A stretch of 12,710 nt of DNA from Rhodoferax sp. UBA5149 (GCF_002413825.1 NZ_DHXT01000047.1:3265-15974); one strand, 5' to 3'. Numbered from the stretch's first letter, positions 5,555 to 12,710 are shown. Made by a program: numbers and translations. Notes: generated by a model not told the origin, from the sequence alone.

Positions 5555-5570
5555 GTATTCCTTACTTTAA
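5546..5570 (+). promoter_or_regulatory. Perfect 10-bp inverted repeat, candidate operator of the AbrB/PIN module
   Basis: TTAAAGTAAG and CTTACTTTAA are separated by TATTC and end 10 nt before the antitoxin ATG. The left arm covers the stop codon of the PPC gene. A possible promoter, TGTACA (5524-5529) and TAAAGT (5547-5552) with 17-nt spacing, would be covered by the repeat, as expected for autorepression. It has no T-tract or GC-rich stem, so a terminator is less likely. Confidence 0.6.
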
Positions 5571-5580
5571 CCAATTCGCC

Positions 5581-5916
5581 ATGCTTGCCAAAATCACCTC
5601 CAAAAACCAACTGACTCTACCCAAGAGCGTGACGCAGGCCGTGGGCGCCACTGAGTACTTTGACGTGGAAGCCCGAGCCGGGCAGATTATTCTCACGCCA
5701 GTGCGCATTCAGCGCGGTGACGCGGTTCGGGCCAAGCTGGCCGAACTGGATTTGAGCGATGCGGACATCGCGGATGCCGTGGCGTGGGCGCGGTCCGTCG
5801 TTGCGCCGCCTGTGCTGGTGGCGGAGCCAGTGGCATCTTACGGCGCTGTTACTGCAAAGACCAAACCGGCTGTACGCAAAAAAGCCATCTCCAAAAATTC
5901 AGCGTCCAAAGCATGA
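5581..5916 (+). CDS. AbrB/MazE-type antitoxin
   Basis: This 111-residue protein has an N-terminal swapped-hairpin AbrB DNA-binding domain (ITSKNQLTLPKSVTQAVG, YFDVEARAGQIILTPVRI, residues ~4-44). A helical linker with LAELDLSDADIADAVAWAR follows, and a basic, low-complexity tail (TKPAVRKKAISKNSASKA). It is the expected antitoxin for the PIN protein whose ATG overlaps its stop codon (ATGA at 5913-5916). The tail is longer than in most family members. No Shine-Dalgarno is obvious before ATG 5581. The 10-bp inverted repeat just upstream is the likely autoregulatory site. Confidence 0.87.
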   Translation: MLAKITSKNQLTLPKSVTQAVGATEYFDVEARAGQIILTPVRIQRGDAVRAKLAELDLSDADIADAVAWARSVVAPPVLVAEPVASYGAVTAKTKPAVRKKAISKNSASKA

Positions 5917-6365
5917 GCGCCCCTTTGCGTGTGGTGCTCGATACCAACGTGGTGCTCTCAGCGCTGGTATTTGGCGGTGGCACGGCCGGGCGATTGCGCC
6001 TGGGTTGGCAGCAGGGCGTTTTTGTGCCGCTGGCAAGCACGGCCACGATGAGAGAGCTGGTGCGGGTGCTGGCCTACCCGAAGTTTCGTCTCTCAAAGTT
6101 GGCGCAGGACGAGTTGCTGGCCGACTACCTGCCGCACACAGAAGCGGTGCGCATTTTCCAACCACCCCCGACGGTGCCAGACTGCCGCGACTCGCTGGAT
6201 GTGCCGTTTATGCATTTGGCGGTGGTTGGAAAGGCGCAGGTGCTGGTTTCTGGGGACCGCGATTTGCTGGCGCTGGCGGATGAGTTTGAAAGGACCTGTG
6301 GCTGCCCTATCGTGAATTTGGATGCGTTCGTTCAGGGGTACACCTTGCCGCTTCCAAAAAAGTAA
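5913..6365 (+). CDS. PIN-domain toxin (putative ribonuclease)
   Basis: This 150-residue PIN protein is of the COG1569-like type, the toxin of the pair with the AbrB-like gene. PIN toxins are Mg-dependent RNases that cut RNA and stop growth. The acidic residues of the active site are present: Asp10 and Asn12 in VVLDTNVVLSAL, Glu48 in MRELVRVL, Asp93/Asp96 in CRDSLDVPFMHLA and Asp115/Asp117 in LVSGDRDLLAL. The length is normal and the frame intact. It overlaps the antitoxin stop by the ATGA arrangement, indicating coupled translation. The RNA target cannot be predicted. Confidence 0.88.
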   Translation: MSAPLRVVLDTNVVLSALVFGGGTAGRLRLGWQQGVFVPLASTATMRELVRVLAYPKFRLSKLAQDELLADYLPHTEAVRIFQPPPTVPDCRDSLDVPFMHLAVVGKAQVLVSGDRDLLALADEFERTCGCPIVNLDAFVQGYTLPLPKK

Positions 6366-6373
6366 TCCATTTT

Positions 6374-6478
6374 TCAAAAAATAACTTCCATGAATTCAGC
6401 CCCCATCGTCCAGAAACGCTGGAACGACTGCAAGGTGCGGCGTAGCCAGGCGCGGTTGCCGAGCCGGTGCAATAACAT
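6374..6478 (-). CDS. Candidate small protein, 34 residues
   Basis: This short minus-strand ORF begins at ATG 6476-6478 with a near-perfect AGGAGG (6484-6489) 5 nt upstream, the best ribosome-binding site in the window. It encodes MLLHRLGNRAWLRRTLQSF...FMEVIF, rich in Arg and aromatic residues, with an amphipathic character and no clear membrane helix. It lies alone between the PIN toxin gene and the phosphatase gene, both on the other strand. I do not recognise the family. It could be a real small protein, a short regulatory leader, or the end of a decayed gene. Confidence 0.35.
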   Translation of the reverse strand: MLLHRLGNRAWLRRTLQSFQRFWTMGAEFMEVIF

Positions 6479-6529
6479 AGCCCCCTCCTGATTTATTTTT
6501 TCCACACTGCTCCTTGCAACATTCCCCCT

Positions 6530-7282
6530 ATGCCAACCCCCACCCCCACCCGCTCCCTGATTCTCACTGGTGCCTCCAATTTCCGCGATCTCGGCGGCTA
6601 CGCCGGGCAGGGCGGGCGCGCGGTGCAGTGGCGGCGGCTGTTCCGCTCGGACCATCTGGCGGCGCTGACGCCGCAGGATGTGGCGCAGCTCGCCAGCCTG
6701 GGTCTGACGCGGGCCTACGACTTCAGGGGCGAGGCGGAGCGTGCGGCGGTGTCCTATGCACTGCCGGGGGTGACCTCCTATTCCCTGCCGATTGAGCCCA
6801 CGGTGGTGCAGCGGATGAAGGATCTGCTGGAGTCCGGGCACCAGCTGACCGCGCAGGATACGGTGCGCCTGATGCAGCAGACCTATCGCGCGTTTGTGCA
6901 CGACAATTCGCCCCGCTTTGCCGAGCTGTTTGGTCATCTGCTGGATAGTAATGCGCCGCTGGTTTTTCACTGCACGGCCGGCAAGGACCGCACCGGTTTT
7001 GCGGCGGCACTGATTCTGCTGGCCCTGGGCGTGCCGCGCCCGGTGGTGATGCAGGACTACCTGCTGACCAACGAATTGTTCCTCATGCCGCCTACCGCCA
7101 CCCCCGGCCTGGCGTCGCAGGAGGTGCTGAACGTGCTGTGGCGCGTGCAGGAAGACTTTCTGGATGCCGCACTGCACGCCGTCGAGGCCGATTTTGGAGG
7201 GGTGCCGAAGTATCTGGAACAAACCATGGGCCTGGGCCCCAAAGAGCAGGCGCGGCTGGCAACCCTGTATCTGCAGCCATAG
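6530..7282 (+). CDS. Tyrosine/serine phosphatase, Y_phosphatase3 type
   Basis: This 250-residue cytoplasmic phosphatase is of the PF13350 family (related to MptpB and LipA). Diagnostic parts are SNFRDLGGYAG at the N-terminus (about residues 16-26), LFRSDHLAAL, YDFRGEAER and the P-loop HCTAGKDRTG, with Cys148 as nucleophile and Arg154 for phosphate binding. The conserved DYLLTN segment follows. Family members remove phosphate from tyrosine, and some from serine/threonine or phosphoinositides; the substrate here is unknown. The length is normal. I chose ATG 6530 because homology begins at NFRDLGGY; no strong Shine-Dalgarno is visible (the upstream AACATTCCCCCT is not purine-rich). It ends 13 nt from the convergent small gene at 7296. 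It is a chromosomal-type gene marking the right edge of the toxin-antitoxin cluster. Confidence 0.88.
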   Translation: MPTPTPTRSLILTGASNFRDLGGYAGQGGRAVQWRRLFRSDHLAALTPQDVAQLASLGLTRAYDFRGEAERAAVSYALPGVTSYSLPIEPTVVQRMKDLLESGHQLTAQDTVRLMQQTYRAFVHDNSPRFAELFGHLLDSNAPLVFHCTAGKDRTGFAAALILLALGVPRPVVMQDYLLTNELFLMPPTATPGLASQEVLNVLWRVQEDFLDAALHAVEADFGGVPKYLEQTMGLGPKEQARLATLYLQP

Positions 7283-7295
7283 CCCGGCACGCGCT

Positions 7296-7610
7296 TCAAG
7301 CCTGTTTAACTTCGTGCAGCGCGGTGAGGTTGATAAGGGCTGCCAGCACCTCGTGCTTGAATCCGATCCTGGTGTTGCCGACGCCGTCGCCACCGTTGAG
7401 AATCAATTGTTGCAGGTACTCAACACAGTCCCTGTGACCCCAGAAAACTTCAATCGCTTTGGCAATGCGTTCATGGTGCGACCTGATGATCGCCATTTCA
7501 CGGTCTATGCGGGCCTGTCTGGGGAGTTCTTGCAGCGGCATCGGTCGGGTGGGCTCATATTCAGCATTGTGAATGAGGTCTGGAAAGCCGACATTTTTTT
7601 TCTCGGACAT
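7296..7610 (-). CDS. Conserved-looking protein of unknown function, 104 residues
   Basis: I do not recognise a named domain. From ATG 7608-7610 the product reads MSEKKNVGFPDLIHNAEYEP, then a charged helical region (RQARIDREMAIIRSHHERIAKAIEVFWGH) and LILNGGDGVGNTRIGFKHEV. It is soluble, with no signal peptide or membrane helix. The frame extends upstream to a TTG at 7661, but those residues look non-coding. The Shine-Dalgarno is weak. It is convergent with the phosphatase (13-nt gap) and lies downstream of hslR on the same strand, separated by 133 nt. Confidence 0.65.
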   Translation of the reverse strand: MSEKKNVGFPDLIHNAEYEPTRPMPLQELPRQARIDREMAIIRSHHERIAKAIEVFWGHRDCVEYLQQLILNGGDGVGNTRIGFKHEVLAALINLTALHEVKQA

Positions 7611-7743
7611 GACTTGTTTATCTGTTTCGGTACGGTTGCAGTATGGCGTGCCTGCTAGCAAAATGCAATATTAATGATGTATGAAAAGCTTGGCCTTGGG
7701 GCTCGTCTGGAAGTGGGTCAGTGCGTAGGACAAAGCCCGGACT

Positions 7744-8148
7744 TCATCGGTCAATCGACGCGCTCCAGCGCTCATCCCAGGCTTTCTCGATGTCGCGCCG
7801 GTCCCGTTTGGTGGGGCGACCGTGCGCCAGGGTCTGCGCCGGTTCGCTGCCCAGGCGTCGCTGCTCGGCGGCGTGTTCCCGGTCCCGGAGGCTGTCCGGG
7901 GTCTCGGCATACAGCTGTTGCGCCACAGGAGCCGGGCCACGGTGCTGGCTGATGCCCAGCACCGTGACGGTGCGGATCACCGGGCCCTGGCGTATCACCA
8001 CCTTATCGCCCACCTTGACTTCGCGCGACGGCTTGGCGACCTGCGCATTGACTTCGATCCGCCCTTTGACGATCTCATCGGCCGCCAGTGACCGGGTTTT
8101 GTAAAAGCGTGCGGCCCACAGCCACTTGTCTATTCGAAGTCGTTCCAT
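7744..8148 (-). CDS. hslR: S4-domain RNA-binding protein, Hsp15 type
   Basis: This 134-residue protein carries an N-terminal S4 RNA-binding domain (ERLRIDKWLWAARFYKTRSLAADEIVKGRIEVNA, residues ~2-36, through VKVGDKVVIRQG). A highly charged C-terminal extension follows (RDREHAAEQRR...GRPTKRDRRDIEKAW). This is the architecture of Hsp15, which binds free 50S subunits carrying stalled nascent chains and helps recycle them. The C-terminal GRPTKRDRR block is typical of family members. The length matches Hsp15 (about 130 residues). It starts 43 nt after the methyltransferase gene on the same strand, so co-transcription is plausible. Confidence 0.88.
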   Translation of the reverse strand: MERLRIDKWLWAARFYKTRSLAADEIVKGRIEVNAQVAKPSREVKVGDKVVIRQGPVIRTVTVLGISQHRGPAPVAQQLYAETPDSLRDREHAAEQRRLGSEPAQTLAHGRPTKRDRRDIEKAWDERWSASIDR

Positions 8149-8191
8149 GGCTCTGTATTTTGCCCCGTTCAGGCGGGAGAGGACGAGATTT

Positions 8192-9409
8192 TCAAATGGC
8201 CGCCAGACGCCAAAGTGAGGTCACTTCACGCGACCTTGGCTCGTGCAGTGGATCGTTGGCATCAGAGGCCTTGGGGTGTTGTGGCCTGGCGTCGATGCGG
8301 CTCACCACCCGCAAGCCGTTGCTCTCGAACGCCGCCAGCAGTTCAGCGCGTGAGCGCAAGCCCAGGTGTTCGGCAAAATTGGACAAGATCAGCCAGCCTT
8401 CCCCTTTGGGCGCCAGGTGGGCGGTCAAACCTTTGAGAAAACCCAGCAGCATGCGGCTGCCTTCGTCGTACACCGCGTGTTCAAGCGGCGAGCTGGGCCG
8501 CGCCGGCAGCCAGGGCGGGTTGCACACGACAAGGGAGGCGCGGCCCTCAGGAAAAAGATCGGCCTGCACCACTTTCACCTGCTGCGCCACGCCCAGTCGA
8601 GCCAGGTTGTCCCGGGCGCAGGCCAGCGCGCGCGGGTCTTGATCGGTGGCCACCACCTGCTGGACGCCGCGCCGCGCCAGCACGGCTGACAACACACCGG
8701 TGCCAGTGCCAATGTCAAACGCTACTATCGACGCTTGCCCGGTCGGAGGTTTGGGCAGGTGAGCGGTGGCAACCAGATGGATGTATTCCCCCCGCACCGG
8801 TGAGAACACGCCGTAATGGGGGTGAATGCGGTTGTTGGGGGCGTCGCCCAACGCCGCGATCTCAACGCCGACCCGGCGCCATTCGTGCGCGCTGGTGATG
8901 CCCAGCAGCTCGCGCAGGGACGCCACCGAGGCGCCTGTTGCTGCGTCTGCGGCGCCCCAGGCCTCGGCGCAGGCGGCTTTCGCATCGGGGGCGCGGCGCA
9001 GGGGAATGCTGTAGTCCGCGTTGAACGGGATCAGCAGCATGCCCAGCATGCGTGCCCGCTGCGACTGGGCCAGGCGGTGCAGGTGAAAGGCCTCGGCAAG
9101 CGGCACTTCCTGGGCCGCTTTTTTGCGCTTGCGTGTAGGAATATTGTCGGCGCGCCGTGCCAGCGCCTGCAGCAATTGCCGGGCGTTTTGAAAATCCCCG
9201 CGCCAGAGCAGGGCCGTGCCTTCGCAGGCGAATCGGTAGGCGATATCGGCGGTGGTGGTGTCGTCCGCTAAAACGATTCGTTTCGGCGGCGCTGCGCCTC
9301 GCTCTGAGCGCCAGAGTGCTGAGCAGGCTTGGTCCGCTTCGGTCCAGTGGATAAGCGGCGGTGGGCTCTTGAGGACTTCGGTACTGACAAGGGGAGATGA
9401 ATTAGGCAT
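8192..9409 (-). CDS. Class I SAM-dependent methyltransferase
   Basis: This ~405-residue protein has a Rossmann methyltransferase domain in its C-terminal half. Motif I is VAFDIGTGTGVLSAVLA (about residues 229-245), followed by ATDQDPRALACARDNLARLG (the acidic SAM-ribose loop) and the catalytic NPPWLPA (about 297-303). NPPW is typical of enzymes that methylate a planar nitrogen, such as a glutamine, adenine or guanine (MTS/PrmC-like group); the substrate here is unknown. The N-terminal ~220 residues form a separate region, perhaps for substrate recognition. The frame is open to a TTG at 9427; ATG 9407-9409 is preferred, though no good Shine-Dalgarno is seen. It sits 74 nt downstream of the CYTH-CHAD gene. 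Confidence 0.85.
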   Translation of the reverse strand: MPNSSPLVSTEVLKSPPPLIHWTEADQACSALWRSERGAAPPKRIVLADDTTTADIAYRFACEGTALLWRGDFQNARQLLQALARRADNIPTRKRKKAAQEVPLAEAFHLHRLAQSQRARMLGMLLIPFNADYSIPLRRAPDAKAACAEAWGAADAATGASVASLRELLGITSAHEWRRVGVEIAALGDAPNNRIHPHYGVFSPVRGEYIHLVATAHLPKPPTGQASIVAFDIGTGTGVLSAVLARRGVQQVVATDQDPRALACARDNLARLGVAQQVKVVQADLFPEGRASLVVCNPPWLPARPSSPLEHAVYDEGSRMLLGFLKGLTAHLAPKGEGWLILSNFAEHLGLRSRAELLAAFESNGLRVVSRIDARPQHPKASDANDPLHEPRSREVTSLWRLAAI

Positions 9410-9483
9410 TGGCTTGGTAAAACGCAAATAAGAGATAACAAGTGTTTTAACAGTAAAGTGGACGCCGGAATTCAGACGCTGAT

Positions 9484-10983
9484 TTAAGTTGCAAAGCCAA
9501 CGGTGACGCCACGCAAGAACTCCACAAGTCCGCGGTCCGCTTCCAGCTTGGCGACGAGTACTGCCGCTTGCACGACATCCCGTGTGGCTCCTATGCGCAT
9601 CTGCAGGCTCACGGCCTGCTGATTCCAGCGTTGCGTGCGCCGCTTGGGCAAGAGGGTGCGCAAGGCCTCGATGTCGTAGCGCATTCGCTTGGCGAGGATG
9701 CGAACCCGGTGCAGATTGTCGGGTTTGTCGGCGGCTTTCAGCGCGCGCTGCAACTGCTCATGCAGGCGGGCCATGCGGCGCTTGGCCCAGTGGCGCAGTG
9801 GCAGGTTTACTTCAACCCTTGCATCTTCCGGCGCTGGCCGCGCGGACAAGCCTTCCAGCCACTGGGTGGTCGCCAGCAAGGCGGCGCCAACCACGGGCTC
9901 TTCGAGCGCGTAGCGCACGGATTTGCGCTGTAGGTGGGCCGCGTGCAGCAGGGCCTGCGTCATCGCCTGCCAGGCTTGTGCGCGGCGGGCGTTCCCGGCC
10001 GTATAGGCATCCGCGAGCGGCGGGAGGGTATCGGTCCGGGCGACATCAAGGTCGCGCAGTTCGCCCAGAAAAATCAGAAGGGGCTGCAGAGCTTGCCAAG
10101 GTGGCAGCGCGTCGACCGCCAGCGCTGGCTTGAAAAGTCGCCATGCACTTCTGAAGCGCCGCCAGCCGACCCGGGCCTGGTGCACCACCTCGGGGTCATC
10201 CGAGGTGCGCAGCGCATCGAGGTTGCAGGTGAACTGGCAGAACATTTCGCCCAGCACGCGCCGTGCGGCCTCGGGCAGTGGCAGATCAGGCGTCAGTTTG
10301 GGTGGCTGGGCGCGTCGCGGCATGTCGACGCCGCCCTGCGCCAAGGCGTAGCCACGTTCCGCCTTGCTGATGCTTGCCGGCAGCACGGCGATGGTGCTTG
10401 CAATCTGCTGGGCGAGTTCGAACAGCGCTGCGGGCTGACCCGCGAGCAATTCGAGTTCGAGCTCGCAAATGGGTGCGCTTTTGTCGCCGACCACGGTCTG
10501 TCCCACGTCCAGCGCCACCTCGACCACGCTGCCATCGCGTCGGCGCACCAGCCACTTTGTCCGCTCAAAGCTCGTCACAAAGCAGGGCACCAGCGTACTA
10601 AACACGGTGCCGTCGGGATCGACGCTTTCCCACGGCGTGGCCTTGAGCGCCTGCAAGACCAAGGCGGCACCGGGCACGGGCGTTTCCCATTCGCCACGCT
10701 GGCTCAAGGCCGAGTCATCGCGGCCGCCGGTCTTGAGGGTCTGCAGCCACTGCGGCCTTGCGTCGCTGCCAACGCGCCGTAGCCGCAGCGCGACACGCTC
10801 TTGACGCAATAGCTGCCCGGGCGTGTCGTAATAGACGTTGTGCAAATGCTGGTGAGTCGGCTTGCGCCGCGCCAATACGGGGATCCGGCCAAGTCGCTTG
10901 GCCAAGCCCGACGGATCGGAGCCGGGCAGCGCCAGCTTGAGTTCAATTTCTTGCGAACGAGGGGGGTGGGGATCTGGCTTCAT
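9484..10983 (-). CDS. CYTH and CHAD domain protein, inorganic triphosphatase-like
   Basis: This 499-residue two-domain protein begins with a CYTH domain: the ExExK motif is EIELKL at residues 12-17, followed by NVYYDTPGQLLRQERVALRLRR, and metal-binding acidic residues in ICELELELL. The CYTH tunnel of YgiF-type enzymes hydrolyses inorganic tripolyphosphate. The C-terminal half is a CHAD domain (about 225-490), with the conserved helices VVHQARVGWRRFRSAWRLF and LHRVRILAKRMRYDIEAL. CHAD domains bind polyphosphate through these His and Arg/Lys residues. The architecture matches E. coli YgiF. ATG 10981-10983 is chosen; the frame extends three codons further to a TTG. The start has only a weak GGAT upstream. 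Confidence 0.88.
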   Translation of the reverse strand: MKPDPHPPRSQEIELKLALPGSDPSGLAKRLGRIPVLARRKPTHQHLHNVYYDTPGQLLRQERVALRLRRVGSDARPQWLQTLKTGGRDDSALSQRGEWETPVPGAALVLQALKATPWESVDPDGTVFSTLVPCFVTSFERTKWLVRRRDGSVVEVALDVGQTVVGDKSAPICELELELLAGQPAALFELAQQIASTIAVLPASISKAERGYALAQGGVDMPRRAQPPKLTPDLPLPEAARRVLGEMFCQFTCNLDALRTSDDPEVVHQARVGWRRFRSAWRLFKPALAVDALPPWQALQPLLIFLGELRDLDVARTDTLPPLADAYTAGNARRAQAWQAMTQALLHAAHLQRKSVRYALEEPVVGAALLATTQWLEGLSARPAPEDARVEVNLPLRHWAKRRMARLHEQLQRALKAADKPDNLHRVRILAKRMRYDIEALRTLLPKRRTQRWNQQAVSLQMRIGATRDVVQAAVLVAKLEADRGLVEFLRGVTVGFAT

Positions 10984-11074
10984 GGGATTCAATCCGTTGA
11001 CTGGACTCTAATAGCCACGCCCGCACTTGTCCAGCAAACCAGGGCGCAGCGCCAGCCATCCGGGGGTTATGGCG

Positions 11075-12088
11075 TCAGTACCAGTCCTGCAGCGCCTGCG
11101 CATGGTGCTGGGCACGGGCTTCGCTGCCGGGCAGCCAAAGATGATGGCCGCAGGCCGCGCGCGACAGGAAGTCCAACAGCAACTGGTGCTGGCGCAGCAC
11201 CCGCTGTTGCCGGTGCTCAATCAAGGGGTTGAAAATGCCGTGCCGCGAAAACAGCTGGCGCGGGTTTTTCTTCACCCAGAGCCAGGAGCCCATCTCCAGC
11301 GTCAGCGGCAAAAACATGCGCCCCTCCTGCGCACAGGATTGCAGGTACAAATGGTCCCACAGGTCGCCATGCGCCAGGTACTGCAGGCTTTGTGGCTCGA
11401 TGATGTAACGGTGGTGGCTGTTCGACTGGATAAAAATGGTTTTGAGCGCGTGCATCTCGGCCAGGTGTGCAATCGGCGCGCGCGTGTGCGCATAGGGAAA
11501 CCAGAGGCGGTCTCTGGCGCCGAAACCCGAATGACAGTCCACCGACACGCTGAAGTCGCGCGCCAGCAGTTCGGCTGTCACCACCTCGCAGACAGCCCGA
11601 TTCTCGATTTCCATGGGTTTGGCCTTGGCACCGCGGTACCAGGGCAATGCGGGGCCGAAGCGCTGCCCACCGACCAAAAAAGGCACTGGCTCACGTGCCT
11701 CCACCGGCGCATTGCGCATCAAATCCACGCCGTGCGGGTTGGCCCGTGTGCCCAGCGCCATGCCGCCGGGGTTGACGATGGGCATGAACACCAGGCGGAC
11801 TGATTCGAGCTGTTTGTGCAGCGTGCTGTCCCACTGCAGGCGCATGACCAGGCTTTGCAAATAGGCAATCACGACACCGGCGCCGATGCGCTCCAGGCCA
11901 TGAACACCGCCAAAATAGCCGACCGCAGGCACCTCGCGCGCGGGGTTGCCCAGCGTAATCACATGAATCGGGTAGGCGCCGCCGCCCGGCAGATTGACGT
12001 CACACACGACGCGGGACTCCAGCCAGCCTGCGCCCAATTCAATGATGCGCTCGAGTGCGTCCAGTTCGGGTAATTTAGGCGGGCTCAC
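11075..12088 (-). CDS. M14-type zinc carboxypeptidase (DUF2817-like)
   Basis: This is a zinc metallopeptidase-like protein of about 337 residues. Visible active-site parts are GGVHGLERIG (HxxE: His63, Glu66), NPGG..LGTRANPHGVDLMRN (substrate-binding Asn/Arg), VDCHSGFG (third zinc ligand His186) and LTLEMGS with the likely catalytic Glu265. The family trims C-terminal residues or related amide bonds, possibly on cell-wall peptides; the true substrate is unknown. I chose GTG 12086-12088, which has AAGG 5 nt upstream and starts just before the conserved PELDALERI. An ATG at 12164-12166 would add 26 Arg-rich residues that do not look like protein of this family. No signal peptide is visible with the short start. 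It is divergent from the 39-residue membrane protein. Confidence 0.85.
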   Translation of the reverse strand: MSPPKLPELDALERIIELGAGWLESRVVCDVNLPGGGAYPIHVITLGNPAREVPAVGYFGGVHGLERIGAGVVIAYLQSLVMRLQWDSTLHKQLESVRLVFMPIVNPGGMALGTRANPHGVDLMRNAPVEAREPVPFLVGGQRFGPALPWYRGAKAKPMEIENRAVCEVVTAELLARDFSVSVDCHSGFGARDRLWFPYAHTRAPIAHLAEMHALKTIFIQSNSHHRYIIEPQSLQYLAHGDLWDHLYLQSCAQEGRMFLPLTLEMGSWLWVKKNPRQLFSRHGIFNPLIEHRQQRVLRQHQLLLDFLSRAACGHHLWLPGSEARAQHHAQALQDWY

Positions 12089-12266
12089 AGTGGCCTTGGG
12101 CGCATGGGTGCAGAGAAGTCGGCATGGCCGCAAAGCATACAGGCGGCGGCGCCTGAAATGCAGCATTTGTGCGTGCTCGCGTCTGAATTTTGCACTGACA
12201 CGAAGCTGTCATACGACGCGGGTAACTTTGGCCGCAACTCACTTCGGGCCTTCGGGCTCTCACACC

Positions 12267-12386
12267 ATGTTGCACAAAGCCACCTTTATTCGCCTCATGG
12301 CCATTCCGGCTTGCATGGTTTGGGGTGTGCTCGAATTTTTCGCCTTGCAGCGCGCCCGCTTGCAGAGCCGACGCGCTCACTTTTAG
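12267..12386 (+). CDS. Small single-span membrane protein, 39 residues
   Basis: ATG 12267 to TAG 12384-12386 encodes MLHKATFIRLMAIPACMVWG and then VLEFFALQRARLQSRRAHF. One hydrophobic helix (about residues 9-28) is followed by a strongly basic C-terminus, so the C-terminus should face the cytoplasm. The positive-inside pattern and clean start and stop suggest a real small membrane protein. I believe similar short ORFs occur in related genomes but cannot verify it. The Shine-Dalgarno is weak. It lies between the divergent carboxypeptidase gene and the PAS regulator gene and has no known function. Confidence 0.5.
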   Translation: MLHKATFIRLMAIPACMVWGVLEFFALQRARLQSRRAHF

Positions 12387-12447
12387 GAAGCCTCCACCGC
12401 GTTCGCACGGCGGCCTGTCACTTCGCGGTGCACGGTAACATCCGCGC

Positions 12448-12710
12448 ATGGAAAAAACCGATTCGCTGCCGCGTGACGCCCAGAGCATTCTGGAGCTGGC
12501 CGCGCGCTCCATGTTCGACCTGTTTGCCAACGCCAGCGAGGGCATGATGCTGGTGGACCGGCAAGCCCGTGTGGTCTGGGTCAACGAGCAGTACAAACGG
12601 TTTTTGCCGGCCTTGGGTTTTGAGCGGGTTGAAGATTTTGTCGGCCACCCGGTAGCCAGCGTGGTGCAAAACACCCAGATGCACCATGTGCTGGAGAGTG
12701 GCAAACCGAT
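12448..12710 (+). CDS. PAS-domain regulator, probably sigma-54-dependent type (3' end outside window)
   Basis: ATG 12448 opens a frame that stays open to the end of the window (87 complete codons). The residues SMFDLFANASEGMMLVDRQA, then VVWVNEQYKRFLPALGF and FVGHPVASVVQNTQMHHVLE, form an N-terminal PAS domain. This style is familiar from sigma-54 enhancer-binding regulators of Burkholderiales, where a AAA+ domain and a Fis-type helix-turn-helix follow. Those domains are beyond the window, so a PAS histidine kinase or diguanylate cyclase is not excluded. The start is the only ATG before the PAS homology; its Shine-Dalgarno is poor. Confidence 0.65.
   Translation, partial: MEKTDSLPRDAQSILELAARSMFDLFANASEGMMLVDRQARVVWVNEQYKRFLPALGFERVEDFVGHPVASVVQNTQMHHVLESGKP

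Noticed and set aside
5546..5570. Inverted repeat read as a transcription terminator
   Set aside because: The arms are AT-rich, the loop is short and no T-tract follows; its position 10 nt before an antitoxin start fits an operator better.
6374..7393. Minus-strand frame of 339 codons opposite the phosphatase gene
   Set aside because: Its upper part is antisense to the phosphatase with its HCTAGKDRTG loop, and its composition (His, Gln, Arg-rich) is typical of shadow frames. Only the last 34 codons, with their own ribosome-binding site, were kept as a candidate.
9934..10782. Plus-strand frame of 282 codons
   Set aside because: It is antisense to the CYTH-CHAD gene, which has clear motifs over the same bases.
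11027..11803. Plus-strand frame of 258 codons
   Set aside because: It is antisense to the M14 carboxypeptidase with its intact zinc ligands; no domain of its own.

Overview
The window is high-GC chromosomal DNA, most likely from a betaproteobacterium of the Burkholderiales, probably family Comamonadaceae. The clues are protein style, GC-rich third codon positions, and two copies of a ~60-bp intergenic element (14-nt core TAGCTGCTTGCGCA) that I associate from memory with that family. No rRNA, tRNA, CRISPR array or intact transposase is visible.

Layout. (1) 1-1044: 3' part of a sensor histidine kinase. (2) 1133-1489: a small MazG-type nucleotide pyrophosphohydrolase, with repeat copy 1 in front of it. 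(3) 1538-3324: a graveyard of defence genes. It holds a 35-codon start of one type I restriction gene (hsdR), then a second EcoEI-type hsdR with a large internal deletion and a G-tract frameshift. This is fused to an internal piece of a YhcG/DUF1016 nuclease gene, itself fused to the C-terminal half of a HEPN-like protein whose stop codon lies in repeat copy 2. (4) 3357-6365: a toxin-antitoxin cluster. A ParD-like antitoxin/zeta-type toxin pair (minus) is head-to-head with a ccdA/ccdB pair (plus). A PPC/DUF296 gene follows ccdB by 4 nt, then an AbrB-like antitoxin/PIN-domain toxin pair. Palindromic, operator-like sequences lie in front of each module. (5) 6374-6478 (minus): a 34-codon ORF with a near-perfect Shine-Dalgarno. 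(6) 6530-12166: ordinary chromosomal genes, namely a Y_phosphatase3-type phosphatase, a small protein of unknown function, an S4 RNA-binding protein (Hsp15/HslR), a class I methyltransferase, a CYTH-CHAD triphosphatase and an M14-type zinc carboxypeptidase. (7) 12267-12386: a 39-residue membrane protein. (8) 12448-12710: the start of a PAS-domain regulator, probably of the sigma-54 enhancer-binding type.

How it fits together. Region 1.5-6.4 kb reads as an accessory insertion hot spot between housekeeping genes. Decayed restriction and nuclease genes sit beside three different, apparently intact toxin-antitoxin modules, which may stabilise the locus. From 7.3 kb onward the minus-strand genes (carboxypeptidase, CYTH-CHAD, methyltransferase, hslR, small protein) run in the same direction with gaps of 43-133 nt. 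They could form one or more loose operons.
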